From Pirellulaceae bacterium (GTDB lineage Bacteria > Planctomycetota > Planctomycetia > Pirellulales > Pirellulaceae), in the NCBI GenBank assembly GCA_018402565.1, contig JAGYIQ010000002.1:558001-622000 (forward strand): a DNA stretch of 64,000 nt, in the 5' to 3' direction. This document shows, piece after piece, positions 17,242-26,011 of the stretch; position 1 is the first letter of the stretch, and each line of letters opens with the position of its first letter. The notes under the pieces are model-generated. The model ran no database searches and was not told the DNA's origin. It was given only the letters and a program-made list of their open reading frames with translations. Both the position numbers and the translations under genes were made by a program.

Positions 17242-18561
17242 ATGGGAAGGGATGCGCAACCAATCGAACCAGCCGCCACGGAGGTGCGGGATCCGCAGGT
17301 GATCTCGGCCGAGGATCCTTGGTTTCGCTCTGCCGTGCTCACCGCCGCCTGTCGCCGTTGGCATGCCGGCATGGCTTTGACGCCCGACTTGCAGCAATGC
17401 CGGACTCGCTTGCGGCGTCTTTGTCCGACCACGCCCGGCGTGTACTACTGGTTCGATCCGGCCGGTCATTTGGTGTATGTCGGCAAGGCCAAGTCCCTGC
17501 GGCATCGCCTGCAGGGTTACTTCCAGTCCACTCCGCATGAAGACAAGATGCGGCGGATCCGCGAGATCAGCACGCGGTTGGTCTGGGAGGAGACCAGCCA
17601 CGAGTTCTTGGCGTTGGTGCGGGAACAGGAAGCGATCATCGACCATCGGCCTTCGTGGAACGTCCAGGGCCAACCGAAGCGGCAACGGTTCGCCTTTCTC
17701 TGTGTTTCGAAGCATCGGGCGCCGAACCTGTATGTCACGTTTGACCAAACGCCCAACGCCGACACGTACTTTGGCCCCATTTTGGGGAGCGGGCGGTTGC
17801 GGGAAGTGGCCGAGGCGTTGAATCATCACTTTGCCCTGCGGGACTGCACCGAGCGGACGCCGATCGACTTCAGCCAGCAGTTGTTGCTGTTTCCGCTGGA
17901 ACGGGACGCGTTGTGCCTGCGGCATGAGATCGGCACCTGCTTGGGCCCCTGTGCCGCCAAGGTCTCGGCCGAGGACTACCAAGCGTCGGTGGCCAGCGCC
18001 GTGGCATTCCTTCGCGGGTACGATCGCGGCCTACTGCAGACCATGCAGCGTGACATGCAACAGGCGGCGGTGGACAAGCGATTCGAGAAAGCGGCCGCCC
18101 TCCGCGATCGCTTGCGGTTGCTCCAATGGGTGGACCGGCGTCTGGAAGACTTGCGCAAGACGCGCTACGAATACAACTGTGTGTACCGTTTGACGGGAGT
18201 TGATGGTCAAGCTTGGTGGGCCCTGTTGGTCCAAGGCAGTGTGGTTGCGGTCTTGAAACAACCCAAAGGCCTGCGTGAAAAGCGAGCAGCTCGGGGGGTC
18301 CTGGAAGAAGTCATGGCCCACATGCCAGCCGCGGGCGGCGACGCCAGCCCACTGCCCCCGTCCGCCTTGCCGCCCGGAAGTGCAAGGCGTGGGTCGCGAG
18401 TGCCAGGGTTGGCACCGCCCCAGAGCGTCGGCGACTGGGGGCCGCTGCGACAACAGGTGCCGCAATTGCTCATGCAATCGATCACCCAGCGTTGGTTTCG
18501 GCGGCAACGCGACGAAAAGCCGAACCTGCTGCCCTACCGGACCGTGCTCGAACAGACCTGA
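17242..18561 (+). CDS. UvrC-like GIY-YIG nuclease without the C-terminal nuclease half
   Basis: The protein (439 residues) resembles the first half of excinuclease subunit UvrC. The GIY-YIG domain has GVYYW (66-70), YVGKAKSL (79-86), the catalytic-type Arg89 and the Glu128 region (EFLALVREQEAIIDHRPSWN). A Cys-rich segment CLRHEIGTCLGPC follows, then a UVR motif ([19 protein letters not shown]) that in UvrC contacts UvrB. The RNase H-like domain and helix-hairpin-helix needed for the 5' incision are absent. It therefore looks like a Cho-type one-sided incision nuclease. The C-terminus contains a Pro/Ser-rich linker. The start is uncertain: Met at 17371 is an alternative closer to the conserved region. 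Confidence 0.85.
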   Translation: MGRDAQPIEPAATEVRDPQVISAEDPWFRSAVLTAACRRWHAGMALTPDLQQCRTRLRRLCPTTPGVYYWFDPAGHLVYVGKAKSLRHRLQGYFQSTPHEDKMRRIREISTRLVWEETSHEFLALVREQEAIIDHRPSWNVQGQPKRQRFAFLCVSKHRAPNLYVTFDQTPNADTYFGPILGSGRLREVAEALNHHFALRDCTERTPIDFSQQLLLFPLERDALCLRHEIGTCLGPCAAKVSAEDYQASVASAVAFLRGYDRGLLQTMQRDMQQAAVDKRFEKAAALRDRLRLLQWVDRRLEDLRKTRYEYNCVYRLTGVDGQAWWALLVQGSVVAVLKQPKGLREKRAARGVLEEVMAHMPAAGGDASPLPPSALPPGSARRGSRVPGLAPPQSVGDWGPLRQQVPQLLMQSITQRWFRRQRDEKPNLLPYRTVLEQT

Positions 18562-18739
18562 CCGCATCGTCCCACAGCCCCCCATCCGACTGGGCCGTTT
18601 TCACCCTTTGTCTGCCGCACGGCCCCAGACCGAAGCGTCGCGCGGTCCAACTTGCCGGAAAGCCTTTGCCGCTTCCAATTGGTCGGACCGAATCTGCCCG
18701 GTTGGGCGGCGGCCGGCGTGGGGGTTACCATGAGTGGGC

Positions 18740-18790
18740 AGGCAGGCGAGGTGGTAGAGGCGAGGTGGTAGAGGCGAGGCGGAGGCGACG
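18740..18790. repeat. Short GAGG-rich tandem repeat
   Basis: Two to three near copies of GAGGTGGTAGAGGC are seen, then a degenerate GAGGCGGAGGC, within the 252-base gap before the PGPGW protein gene. The rest of the gap shows no gene. Confidence 0.7.
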
Positions 18791-18813
18791 GGCGAGGGAC
18801 GGGAGATTTTGGA

Positions 18814-19254
18814 TTGTCGATATTGGAGACATGGGGAACTTGGATCGCGGCCTACCAGGCTTGGTTTTGGGCCCTGGGCCTGCTGAGCCTGGGGACCTTG
18901 TTGTTTTCGGCGATTGTCTTGCCGTGGGTGTTGGTGCGTTTGCCGGCGGATTATTTTGTCCGTCGTCCGGTGCGAGACTGGCCAACTCGCGATCCCCTGC
19001 TGCACGGGCTGTTGATCGTCTTGAAAAATGTGGTGGGATATCTGTTTTTATTGGCTGGCATCGCCATGCTGTTCCTGCCGGGGCAAGGCTTGTTGACGAT
19101 ATTGATTGCGATCTTGTGGCTGGACTTTCCCGGCAAGCGGCGTTGGGAACGTTGGCTGATCCGGCGTCCCGGCCTGCGCGACGGCGCGAATTGGTTGCGC
19201 CACCGCTACGGCCGCCCTCCGTTCGAGTTGGAGTGCGACGAGAGCGACGCGTAG
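18814..19254 (+). CDS. Small PGPGW-type inner membrane protein
   Basis: The protein has 146 residues with two to three hydrophobic helices (about 14-40, 67-85 and 90-105). The conserved PGPGW-family core appears as AGIAMLFLPGQGLLTILIAI (about 85-104). The family is of unknown function, predicted in the cytoplasmic membrane. The start is a TTG at 18814 with GGGAG upstream; no in-frame ATG is available before the first helix. An isolated IS66-type end (19264-19276) lies directly after the stop. Confidence 0.75.
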   Translation: MSILETWGTWIAAYQAWFWALGLLSLGTLLFSAIVLPWVLVRLPADYFVRRPVRDWPTRDPLLHGLLIVLKNVVGYLFLLAGIAMLFLPGQGLLTILIAILWLDFPGKRRWERWLIRRPGLRDGANWLRHRYGRPPFELECDESDA

Positions 19255-19263
19255 ACCACGGGG

Positions 19264-19276
19264 CGTGAACGGTTAC
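19264..19276. repeat. Solitary IS66-type terminal sequence
   Basis: CGTGAACGGTTAC is identical to the right end of the element at 5067-5079. I find no inverted partner nearby, so it is probably a remnant or solo end. Confidence 0.7.
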
Positions 19277-19316
19277 AACGCTTGACGCCAGAGTTTCACG
19301 GGTGGCAGAGCTTGGA

Positions 19317-20231
19317 TTAGAAGTTGCACCAGAGGGATTCGGTTTTGGTTTCTTTGACCTTGCCGGCGGAGGCTTTGTTGTCGATCAGATAATCGTGTCG
19401 TTGCCATCCGTAGCGGTCCTGCCACTGTTGGTACAGGTCGCTGGGATAGCCGCTGAGCATGAACTTGCCTTCGATCTCGGCCAAGACGCTCAACAACTCC
19501 TCGTGCTGTTGGACTGTCATCTCGAAGTGATATTCGCCGGTCGTCGAGCGGGTCTCGTGCAAGTACGGCGGATCGCAATAGAACAGCGTCTTCGGGCCAT
19601 CTTGTTTGCGAATCACATCGCAGGCACTCTGGTTCAAGATCACCACTCCTCGCAATCGCCGATGCACGTCGGGCAGCCCTTCCAGCACACTGAGCCAAGC
19701 GGAAGCTTGCTCACTGATCCGACCACGCGTGCGATTGCGTGACAAGGTGGCGAAGTCCCGCATCACGCCCTGACGCGATTGCCGCGCAACGATAAAGAAA
19801 GCGACGGCGCGGTCGAGCGAGAGCTCGGTGGCATCGGTCGCAGTGCCGCGGGGAGGAGCGGTCGAGTCGGAGCTGGTCCCGACGGGTGGCAGCTCGGCCA
19901 TGGCCTGTTCGAACTCGACTTGGCTAAACGGCGTCGCCTCGACGCGGCGGCAAAAGTCCGCGAATAAGTCTGGCGATTGCAACACGCGCCAGAAATTGGT
20001 CAGATCGCCGTGGACGTCGTTGACCACCTCGCTGCAACCACGGTCGGCCGCCAACACCAGCTCGTCGCCGCGGGCCCACCAATTGCGGTCGGGATCCCGT
20101 GCCAAGAACACGCTGCCGCCGCCAAAGAAGGGCTCGACATAGTGCAAATGCGGCGGCATCAAGTCGATGATCCACTGGCGCAAGTAGTACTTGCCACCGT
20201 GCCACTTCAAGGGCTGAGTCAAATTTTTCAT
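19317..20231 (-). CDS. Dam-family (D12 class) DNA adenine N6-methyltransferase
   Basis: It transfers a methyl group from S-adenosylmethionine to adenine N6 in DNA. The translation has the D12-class motif I region PLKWHGGKYYLRQWI (7-21), EPFFGGGSVFLA, VVNDVHGDLTNFWRVL, and the catalytic DPPY (220-223) in LFYCDPPYLHE. The ATG at 20231 has AGGAAG upstream and places the KWHGGK block near the N-terminus as in the family; an in-frame start at 20276 is less likely. A short Ser/Thr/Pro linker (about 116-133) is inserted. No restriction endonuclease gene is adjacent, so it looks solitary. The recognition site cannot be deduced. Confidence 0.93.
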   Translation of the reverse strand: MKNLTQPLKWHGGKYYLRQWIIDLMPPHLHYVEPFFGGGSVFLARDPDRNWWARGDELVLAADRGCSEVVNDVHGDLTNFWRVLQSPDLFADFCRRVEATPFSQVEFEQAMAELPPVGTSSDSTAPPRGTATDATELSLDRAVAFFIVARQSRQGVMRDFATLSRNRTRGRISEQASAWLSVLEGLPDVHRRLRGVVILNQSACDVIRKQDGPKTLFYCDPPYLHETRSTTGEYHFEMTVQQHEELLSVLAEIEGKFMLSGYPSDLYQQWQDRYGWQRHDYLIDNKASAGKVKETKTESLWCNF

Positions 20232-20610
20232 CGGCCAAACTTCTTCCTGAATCGTGCCACGCCACTCGCGCGCCAAACCAACGGACGACCGGGCGCGCGG
20301 GCCGCCACTGCGTGAACGTGCCCCGCGGCGTTCCCGGGGCGGAACGGCCGGTCCGCACGATCGAGCAATGCGACCGGCGGGCGAGTGCCTGGGTTGTGGG
20401 CGTGAGGCGGCATTATGCCAAGCCCGGCGGTGGCCGGGAAGTCGCGGCTAGTCGATCACCGCGGTGGTAACTAGACTAAAGGCCAGCGGGACAAAAACCC
20501 TCGAGTCGCTCGTTCGGCAGGCGGGTCCTGGCAAATCACCCTGAGTTTCACCCTGAGTTTCACCCTGAGTTTCACCCTGCATTACCCAGTCCGGTTGATC
20601 GGAATCGTCC
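20232..20610. other. Divergent intergenic region with 12-bp tandem repeat
   Basis: This 379-base gap separates the methylase (minus) and SIMPL (plus) genes. It contains three exact copies of CACCCTGAGTTT plus a partial fourth (20537-20579). No gene is convincing here. Confidence 0.65.
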
Positions 20611-21579
20611 ATGAATAGCGATCGTTGGCATCTATTTTCTCACGTCTCAGTCCTCTCGGTCCTCGGTCGCGGTTGGGCGTCCGCGGTTGTCCGAGCACCG
20701 CTCCGGGCGTCGATGGTCGGTCTGCTGGTGGTCGGAACATGGGGGATTGCTCCGTCGTCACAGGCGGCCGGTCCAGTGGCTCCGCGGCAGGACACGGCGA
20801 TTGAAGTCACCAGCCAAGGGGCCGTGGAGGTCGCGCCGGACATTATCTGGATCGAGGGACAGTTGTCGGGCAGCGGCGATCTGCCCGAAGCCCAGAAGAT
20901 CCTGACGGGGCTGAAGGGTGACATTGGCAAGGCTTTGGATGACCCGGAATTTGCCGCGGTGAAGGTCGAATACTCGCGGCGTTTGGTCCGCGTAGGTGGC
21001 AATTCGCAAGCGGATATCCAACGCCAAATGATGGAGATGATGGGCGAGGGGCCAGCAGTGGGCAACGAATCGGGCGAATTCACCGTGAGCGAAGACTATC
21101 GCTTGGTGTTGTCGGGCCTGACGCCGGACAACTTTGGCGACGCGACCGAACGCATGCTGAAGCTGGCGTCGGCGCTCAGTGATCGCCAAATCAAGTTGGG
21201 CAAACAGTCAGGGATGAACCCGTACAATCCGTTTGGCGAGGGCTTGACGGCAGGCCAGTTTTTACGGGTGGGTTTGGCGGATCCAGCGGGGGTGTGGAAA
21301 TCGGCTAGCCAAGCGGCGTTCGCCAAGGCTCAAAGTCAGGCCAACGACTTGGCAGAGATCGCGGGCGGTAAGTTGGGACCGGCGTTATCGATCTCCATCG
21401 AATCGCAAGGGCATGCGTCCGACGATGATTCGGTCGGCGGATTGCAGGAATTGTTTGTGGCCCAGTACAGCGGCGTATCGCCGGCGACCCGCTCGGAGGT
21501 CTCGCGCAACACGCTGGACATGATCCCACTGCGGGTGACCTTGCGCGTGCGTTTCGCGTTTCGGCCGGCCGGTACTTGA
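20611..21579 (+). CDS. SIMPL (DUF541) domain periplasmic protein
   Basis: The protein has 322 residues. The long basic N-terminus and hydrophobic stretch ending SSQAAG (about 35-54) read as a signal peptide. The SIMPL domain follows: IEVTSQGAVEVAPDIIWIEGQLSG (64-87), SEDYRLVLSGLTPDNFGDATERML, AKAQSQANDLAEIAGGKLGPALSI and the closing IPLRVTLRVRFAF. Related proteins in other bacteria include outer-membrane or periplasmic BP26/YggE. Their biochemical role is not settled, though oxidative-stress effects are reported. A Met-Gly-rich insertion (QMMEMMGEG) is present. Confidence 0.88.
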   Translation: MNSDRWHLFSHVSVLSVLGRGWASAVVRAPLRASMVGLLVVGTWGIAPSSQAAGPVAPRQDTAIEVTSQGAVEVAPDIIWIEGQLSGSGDLPEAQKILTGLKGDIGKALDDPEFAAVKVEYSRRLVRVGGNSQADIQRQMMEMMGEGPAVGNESGEFTVSEDYRLVLSGLTPDNFGDATERMLKLASALSDRQIKLGKQSGMNPYNPFGEGLTAGQFLRVGLADPAGVWKSASQAAFAKAQSQANDLAEIAGGKLGPALSISIESQGHASDDDSVGGLQELFVAQYSGVSPATRSEVSRNTLDMIPLRVTLRVRFAFRPAGT

Positions 21580-21618
21580 TCGGTGTGGTTGTTGCCGACC
21601 GCTCGATATGGGTAGGGT

Positions 21619-23433
21619 TCAGGGTGGCAGGACCCAGGGAACCAGGATCACGACCACGACCATGACCAACAGCGTGAAGGGAACGCCGATCTTGACGAAG
21701 TCCCAAAAGCGGTAGCCGCCGGGCGTGACCACCAGGGCATTGACCGGTGAGGACACGGGAGTCATGAACGCGGCCGAGGCCGCCAGGGCCACGGTCATGG
21801 CGAAGGGATAGGGCGAGGCACCGGCCTGTTGGGCGATGGTCATGGCGACGGGGGCCATCAAAATCGCGGTGGCAGTGTTGGAGATAAACATGCTCATCAG
21901 GGCCGTGGTCAGGAACAAGGCGGCCAGCATCCCGCGGGTACCGGTGCCAGCGGTCCACTGCACGAGGAACTCGGAGGCCAGTTCCGTGCCGCCAGTCCGC
22001 TGCAGAGCGAGGGAGAAGGGCATCATGCCGACGATCAACACCACGGTCTTCCAATCGATCGCCCGGTAGGCTCGTTCGAAGTCCAAGCAGCCGCAGGCCC
22101 CCATCAGCAAGCAGGCCGCCAGTGCGGCTTGCACGTTGGAGACCAGGCCGCTGATCATCAGGACCAACATCAGGGCCAAGGCCGCGAGTGCGTGCGGCAG
22201 TTTCTCGGGCACGGGAACCACGTCCTCCATTTCCACGGGCAAGTGGACGGGCAGCAAGTCGCGAGTGCCAAAGGTCAAGGTCTTGCGAATGGCCTTCCAA
22301 GGCCCGATGACCAGCAACGTGTCACCAATTTGCAAGATTTCGTTTTTCAAATCGGCCTCCAGCGCTCGCACGCCACGGCGCAAGCCAATGACCGAGATGC
22401 CGAACTTGGTGCGGAAGCCGTATTGGGCCAAGTTCTTGCCCACGAGTTCCGAATCAGCCGGTACGATCAACTCGGCCATGCCGATCTCTTGGTTGTGATC
22501 CGTAAAGTAGCCGCCGGTGAGCGGCAGGATTTCCAACCGTGTTTCGAGCGCCCAGGACTGGATGTCAGCTTCGGGCGCGACAAAATCCAGCAGCAAGACG
22601 TCGCCGACTTGCAGCACGGTCTTGGCCGTGGGCTGCAGCAGCTCACGTTGGCGTTGAATCGCCACCAGATTCGCGCCGATGTTTTCCTTTAGATTGCTGT
22701 CGACGATGGCCTGGTCGGCCAAGGGCGAGTCGGGCAGGATCCGCAACCGATGTTCACGACCGGCCAACTGGTACTGCTCGACCCAATGTCGCAAGGTGGG
22801 TCGGACTTTGGTGAAGCCATCCAATGGCGGGGCGTCGTCCGGCAACCACCGCCGGGCCACCAGCATGTAGACGATGCCCAGCACCAGGATCGGCAGGCCA
22901 AACGGGGTGAAGCTGAAGAAGCTGAAGCCGGCCTCGCCGCGGCGAATCAGTTCGCTGTTGATCACCAAGTTGGGGGCGGTCGCGACCAAAGTCAACATGC
23001 CGCTGATTAGGGCCGCGATGCTGAGTGGCATCATAAACCGCCCAGCCGCTCGGCCTGTTTGCCGACAGATGCGGAGCACGACGGGGATGAACAATGCGGT
23101 CACGGCCGTGGAACTCATGACAGACCCCAGCAGGCAGACGGTGGCCATCAACCACACGGTCAAGCGACTCGCACGATGCCCGGCCGCCGCCACCAAGGCA
23201 TCCCCCAATCGATGGGCGACTCCGGTCCGCACCAAGCCCTCCCCGACGACAAACAGGGCCACAATCAACACGATGTTAGGATCGCTGAAGCCGCTCAAAG
23301 CCTCCTGGATCTCGACCACGCCCGTCAGAGGCAGGACGCACAGGACCAACAGGGCCACGTAGTCCATCCGCGGCCGATCGAGCGCGAACATCACGACGGC
23401 GGCCGCCAAAATGACCAAGACGATCCCGAGCAT
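21619..23433 (-). CDS. SLC13-type anion permease with two RCK_C (TrkA-C) domains
   Basis: The protein has about 604 residues in the cytoplasmic membrane. N-terminal helices carry the SLC13/DASS family pattern (GFSDPNIVLIVALFVVGEGL, MATVCLLGSVMSSTAVTALFIPVV, LVATAPNLVINSELIRRG). The central soluble part has two TrkA-C-like repeats (ADQAIVDSNLKENIGANLVAI.. and LVGKNLAQYGFRTKFGISVIGL..). The second helix bundle ends in ASAAFMTPVSSPVNALVVTPGGYRFWDFVKIG. Such proteins import sulfate or dicarboxylates with sodium; the substrate is not clear here. The start is placed at the ATG at 23433, just before the first helix. A TTG at 23517 would add a non-conserved leader encoded by a CTGAG-rich repeat. Confidence 0.9.
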   Translation of the reverse strand: MLGIVLVILAAAVVMFALDRPRMDYVALLVLCVLPLTGVVEIQEALSGFSDPNIVLIVALFVVGEGLVRTGVAHRLGDALVAAAGHRASRLTVWLMATVCLLGSVMSSTAVTALFIPVVLRICRQTGRAAGRFMMPLSIAALISGMLTLVATAPNLVINSELIRRGEAGFSFFSFTPFGLPILVLGIVYMLVARRWLPDDAPPLDGFTKVRPTLRHWVEQYQLAGREHRLRILPDSPLADQAIVDSNLKENIGANLVAIQRQRELLQPTAKTVLQVGDVLLLDFVAPEADIQSWALETRLEILPLTGGYFTDHNQEIGMAELIVPADSELVGKNLAQYGFRTKFGISVIGLRRGVRALEADLKNEILQIGDTLLVIGPWKAIRKTLTFGTRDLLPVHLPVEMEDVVPVPEKLPHALAALALMLVLMISGLVSNVQAALAACLLMGACGCLDFERAYRAIDWKTVVLIVGMMPFSLALQRTGGTELASEFLVQWTAGTGTRGMLAALFLTTALMSMFISNTATAILMAPVAMTIAQQAGASPYPFAMTVALAASAAFMTPVSSPVNALVVTPGGYRFWDFVKIGVPFTLLVMVVVVILVPWVLPP

Positions 23434-23647
23434 TCCCTGCGTTCCTGAGTTTGTGGCTTGCCGCGTTCCTGAGCTCCTGAGCTCGGGACCCCCTGAGTTC
23501 CAGTCAACGAGTGCCAATTTGGCTGTCAGCCGGGCACTGCCAAGGGGCCCCGGCGTGCTGATGTCTTAGCGTTGACGGCCCAAAACAGCAACACAAGTCC
23601 ACGTCAATTGCGGACCGCACATGAAAAAACTTGTGCGTTGCCGATGG

Positions 23648-23673
23648 GCGGACGGCACTCGGAGTGTGCCTAC
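23648..23673. repeat. Inverted single copy of the 33-bp repeat family
   Basis: Read on the minus strand it is GTAGGCACACTCCGAGTGCC followed by GTCCGC. It resembles the units of the 17053-17184 array (..TCTCCGAGTGCCGTCCGC). GGCACTCGGAGTGTGCC also forms a small hairpin. Confidence 0.7.
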
Positions 23674-23743
23674 GACCGGGGCGGCCGACTCGGCACCCGA
23701 ACACGGCGGGTGGCTCCCAGCCAGCCCGGCGGGGAATTCGCAG

Positions 23744-23773
23744 TTTGCACCCGAGGCGGGGTTGCGGTACAAT
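23744..23773 (+). promoter_or_regulatory. Candidate promoter of the DUF1592-DUF1552 operon
   Basis: TTTGCA (23744-23749), an 18-base spacer and TACAAT (23768-23773) lie about 90 bases before the first gene. The match is moderate. Confidence 0.4.
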
Positions 23774-23863
23774 AGGGGCGGTCCTCCGGGACCCTCGCCC
23801 GCCTTGTGACCGTCTCCCGACGGTCTGCCCGCCTACCTCACGCAATCTCCCCCGACGTGCCCC

Positions 23864-26011
23864 ATGACCAAACCTGTCACCCAAAGTGACCGCTGTTGGA
23901 GCAGCGTTGTGGCCGCTCGCCAATCGCCCTCGTTCGGTTTAGGTGGGTGGGCCGGTCGCTGCTCGGCTGCCTTGAAGTCTGGCGACTCCCGCCGTTTGAC
24001 TGGTCGCGGCCACTGGGTCGGTGCTCTGATGGGGTGCCTCTGGGTGGCCTTAATAGCTGGCACGGGGGTGTGGACTCCGGCGTGGGCGTGGACGCAAGAG
24101 CAGGACCCAGCGGTCCAGCGTCAGGCGGCGGTGTCGTTGCTGCAACAGTTTTGCACCGATTGTCACTTGGGCGACAGCGCCGAGGGTGGCATTCGCTTGG
24201 ACGCCTTGACGGCCACGCCGCTGGAGCAGGCGATTGCGGTGGGCGACCAGGTGGAATTGATCGAAAAGATCCTGTTGGTGCTGAAGGACCAGCAGATGCC
24301 ACCGGCCGACATGGACCAACCCACGGCTCAAGAGCGAGTCGCCCTGTTGGAGTGGCTGGATCGGTTGCTGCAGGAGTTTGATTTCGGCAATGCTCAACGT
24401 CCGGGTCGGGTGACCGTGCGACGCTTGAATCGCGCGGAGTACAACAACACGATCCGCGACCTGACCGGGCTGGATTTGCGGTTGGCCGACGACTTCCCCT
24501 CCGACGACGTGGGCAGCGGCTTTGACAACATCGGTGACGTCTTATCGCTGCCGCCGATCTTGATGGAAAAATATTTAGAATCTGCTCAAAATGTGGCAGC
24601 GGCGGTACTGCAGTCCCCGGAGGCGCTCGCGCGGGTGTTCCCACATCAGGCCGCCGATCCCAATAATCTGGAACAGACCGCGACCACAGCCCTGCAGAAT
24701 GCTCGTCATTTGGCGACCCGAGCCTTTCGGCGTCCGTTGACGGAAGACGAATCGCAGCGGCTGATGGCCTTGATGGTCCGGGCTTGGGAGGCGGACGCCG
24801 CTCCCCCGGAGATCATGGCCACGGTGCTGACGGCGGTGTTGGCCTCACCGCATTTCTTGTTTCGAATTGAAGACGACCGATCGGCGACGGCGGTGGATGG
24901 CATTCGACCGCTCAACGACTACGAGCTGGCGTCGCGACTGTCGTACTTTCTCTGGAGCAGCATGCCGGATCAGACGCTGTTTGACTTGGCGGCGGCGGGG
25001 GAGTTGCACACACCGGAGCAGTTGGCGGCCCAGGTCCCGCGGATGCTGGCGGACCCCAAGGCCCAAGCATTGGTCGATAATTTTGCTGGCCAGTGGCTGC
25101 AGCTGCGAGATCTAGAAAACATGTCGCCGGACCCGCAGATGTTCCCCGGCTTTGACGATGGGTTGCGCCGAGCGATGCGGCGGGAGACCGAGTTGGTTTT
25201 CTGGCGAATCGTGTCCGAGAACCGCAGCGTGTTGGAATTGTTGGAGGCCGATTACACCTACCTCAATCCTCGCTTGGCGGATCATTACGGCGTGGAGGAG
25301 TTTGTCGGGGCGGACCAATACGTCGGGCTGGCCCAGCCGCTCGTCGGTGGCTCTCAGCCGGATCAGGCGGAGGAACGGGCGGCGGCAGCGGAGGAGGACG
25401 GGCCGTGGCGACTGGTTCCAGCCGTGGGCCAGCGGCGCGGGGTGTTGATGCATTCGAGTATTTTGCTGTTAACTTCGAATCCCACGCGAACTTCGCCGGT
25501 TAAACGGGGCAAGTGGATTCTGGACAACTTGTTGGCCGAACCACCACCGCCGGCCCCACCGAACGTGCCCGAGTTGGGCGAGGGCGAGGAGGCCTTGGGG
25601 TCGTTGCGGCAGCGGATGGAGCAGCATCGGGCCGATCCCAACTGTGCGGTTTGCCACACCAAGATGGACGCCCTGGGCTTTGGCCTGGAGAACTTCGACG
25701 TGATCGGGGCCTGGCGAGAGGCCGATGGCCCAGAGAAAATCGATTCGACCGGCGAGTTGCCTGGGGGAAAGACTTTCCAAAACCCGGTGGAACTGGTGCA
25801 GATTCTGGTCGAAGATAAAAGTACGGAATTCGCGCGGTGCATGTCCGCCAAGCTGCTGACCTTCGCTCTGGGGCGTGGGTTGGGGGTGACGGATCGCGTG
25901 CACGTGCAGCGGATCGTCGGCGAGTTGCAGGCCGACGAGCACCGCTTCCAGGCGATGGTGCGAGCCATCGTCACCAGCCCACCCTTCCTTTCTCAGGAGA
26001 TTTCCCCATGA
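23864..26011 (+). CDS. Planctomycete-type DUF1592 protein with cytochrome c motifs
   Basis: The protein has 715 residues. The N-terminus carries a signal-like stretch (about 50-75, GALMGCLWVALIAGTGVWTPAWA). A cytochrome c-like part has CTDCH (97-101). Then come a DUF1587 block (VTVRRLNRAEYNNTIRDLTGLDL), DUF1595, DUF1592 (RPLNDYELASRLSYFLWSSMPD), DUF1588 with a second heme motif CAVCH (594-598, NCAVCHTKMDALGFGLENFD), and a DUF1585 end. This multidomain architecture is typical of planctomycetes and relatives. It is exported and probably binds c-type heme; its substrate is unknown. It overlaps the following DUF1552 gene by 4 bp (ATGA), the usual pairing. Confidence 0.95.
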   Translation: MTKPVTQSDRCWSSVVAARQSPSFGLGGWAGRCSAALKSGDSRRLTGRGHWVGALMGCLWVALIAGTGVWTPAWAWTQEQDPAVQRQAAVSLLQQFCTDCHLGDSAEGGIRLDALTATPLEQAIAVGDQVELIEKILLVLKDQQMPPADMDQPTAQERVALLEWLDRLLQEFDFGNAQRPGRVTVRRLNRAEYNNTIRDLTGLDLRLADDFPSDDVGSGFDNIGDVLSLPPILMEKYLESAQNVAAAVLQSPEALARVFPHQAADPNNLEQTATTALQNARHLATRAFRRPLTEDESQRLMALMVRAWEADAAPPEIMATVLTAVLASPHFLFRIEDDRSATAVDGIRPLNDYELASRLSYFLWSSMPDQTLFDLAAAGELHTPEQLAAQVPRMLADPKAQALVDNFAGQWLQLRDLENMSPDPQMFPGFDDGLRRAMRRETELVFWRIVSENRSVLELLEADYTYLNPRLADHYGVEEFVGADQYVGLAQPLVGGSQPDQAEERAAAAEEDGPWRLVPAVGQRRGVLMHSSILLLTSNPTRTSPVKRGKWILDNLLAEPPPPAPPNVPELGEGEEALGSLRQRMEQHRADPNCAVCHTKMDALGFGLENFDVIGAWREADGPEKIDSTGELPGGKTFQNPVELVQILVEDKSTEFARCMSAKLLTFALGRGLGVTDRVHVQRIVGELQADEHRFQAMVRAIVTSPPFLSQEISP

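Larger units (their letters stand above)
23434..23863. other. Divergent intergenic region with hairpin and CTGAG repeats
   Basis: This 430-base gap lies between the SLC13 gene and the DUF1592 gene. It contains GTTCCTGAG/GCTCCTGAG repeats (23440-23500), a hairpin related to the 33-bp array (23648-23673) and a promoter-like pair at 23744-23773. No gene is supported. Confidence 0.6.

Noticed and set aside
16174..17982. 602-codon minus-strand frame
   Set aside because: It covers the DUF1080 gene, the 33-bp array and part of the GIY-YIG gene in antisense; no conserved motifs.
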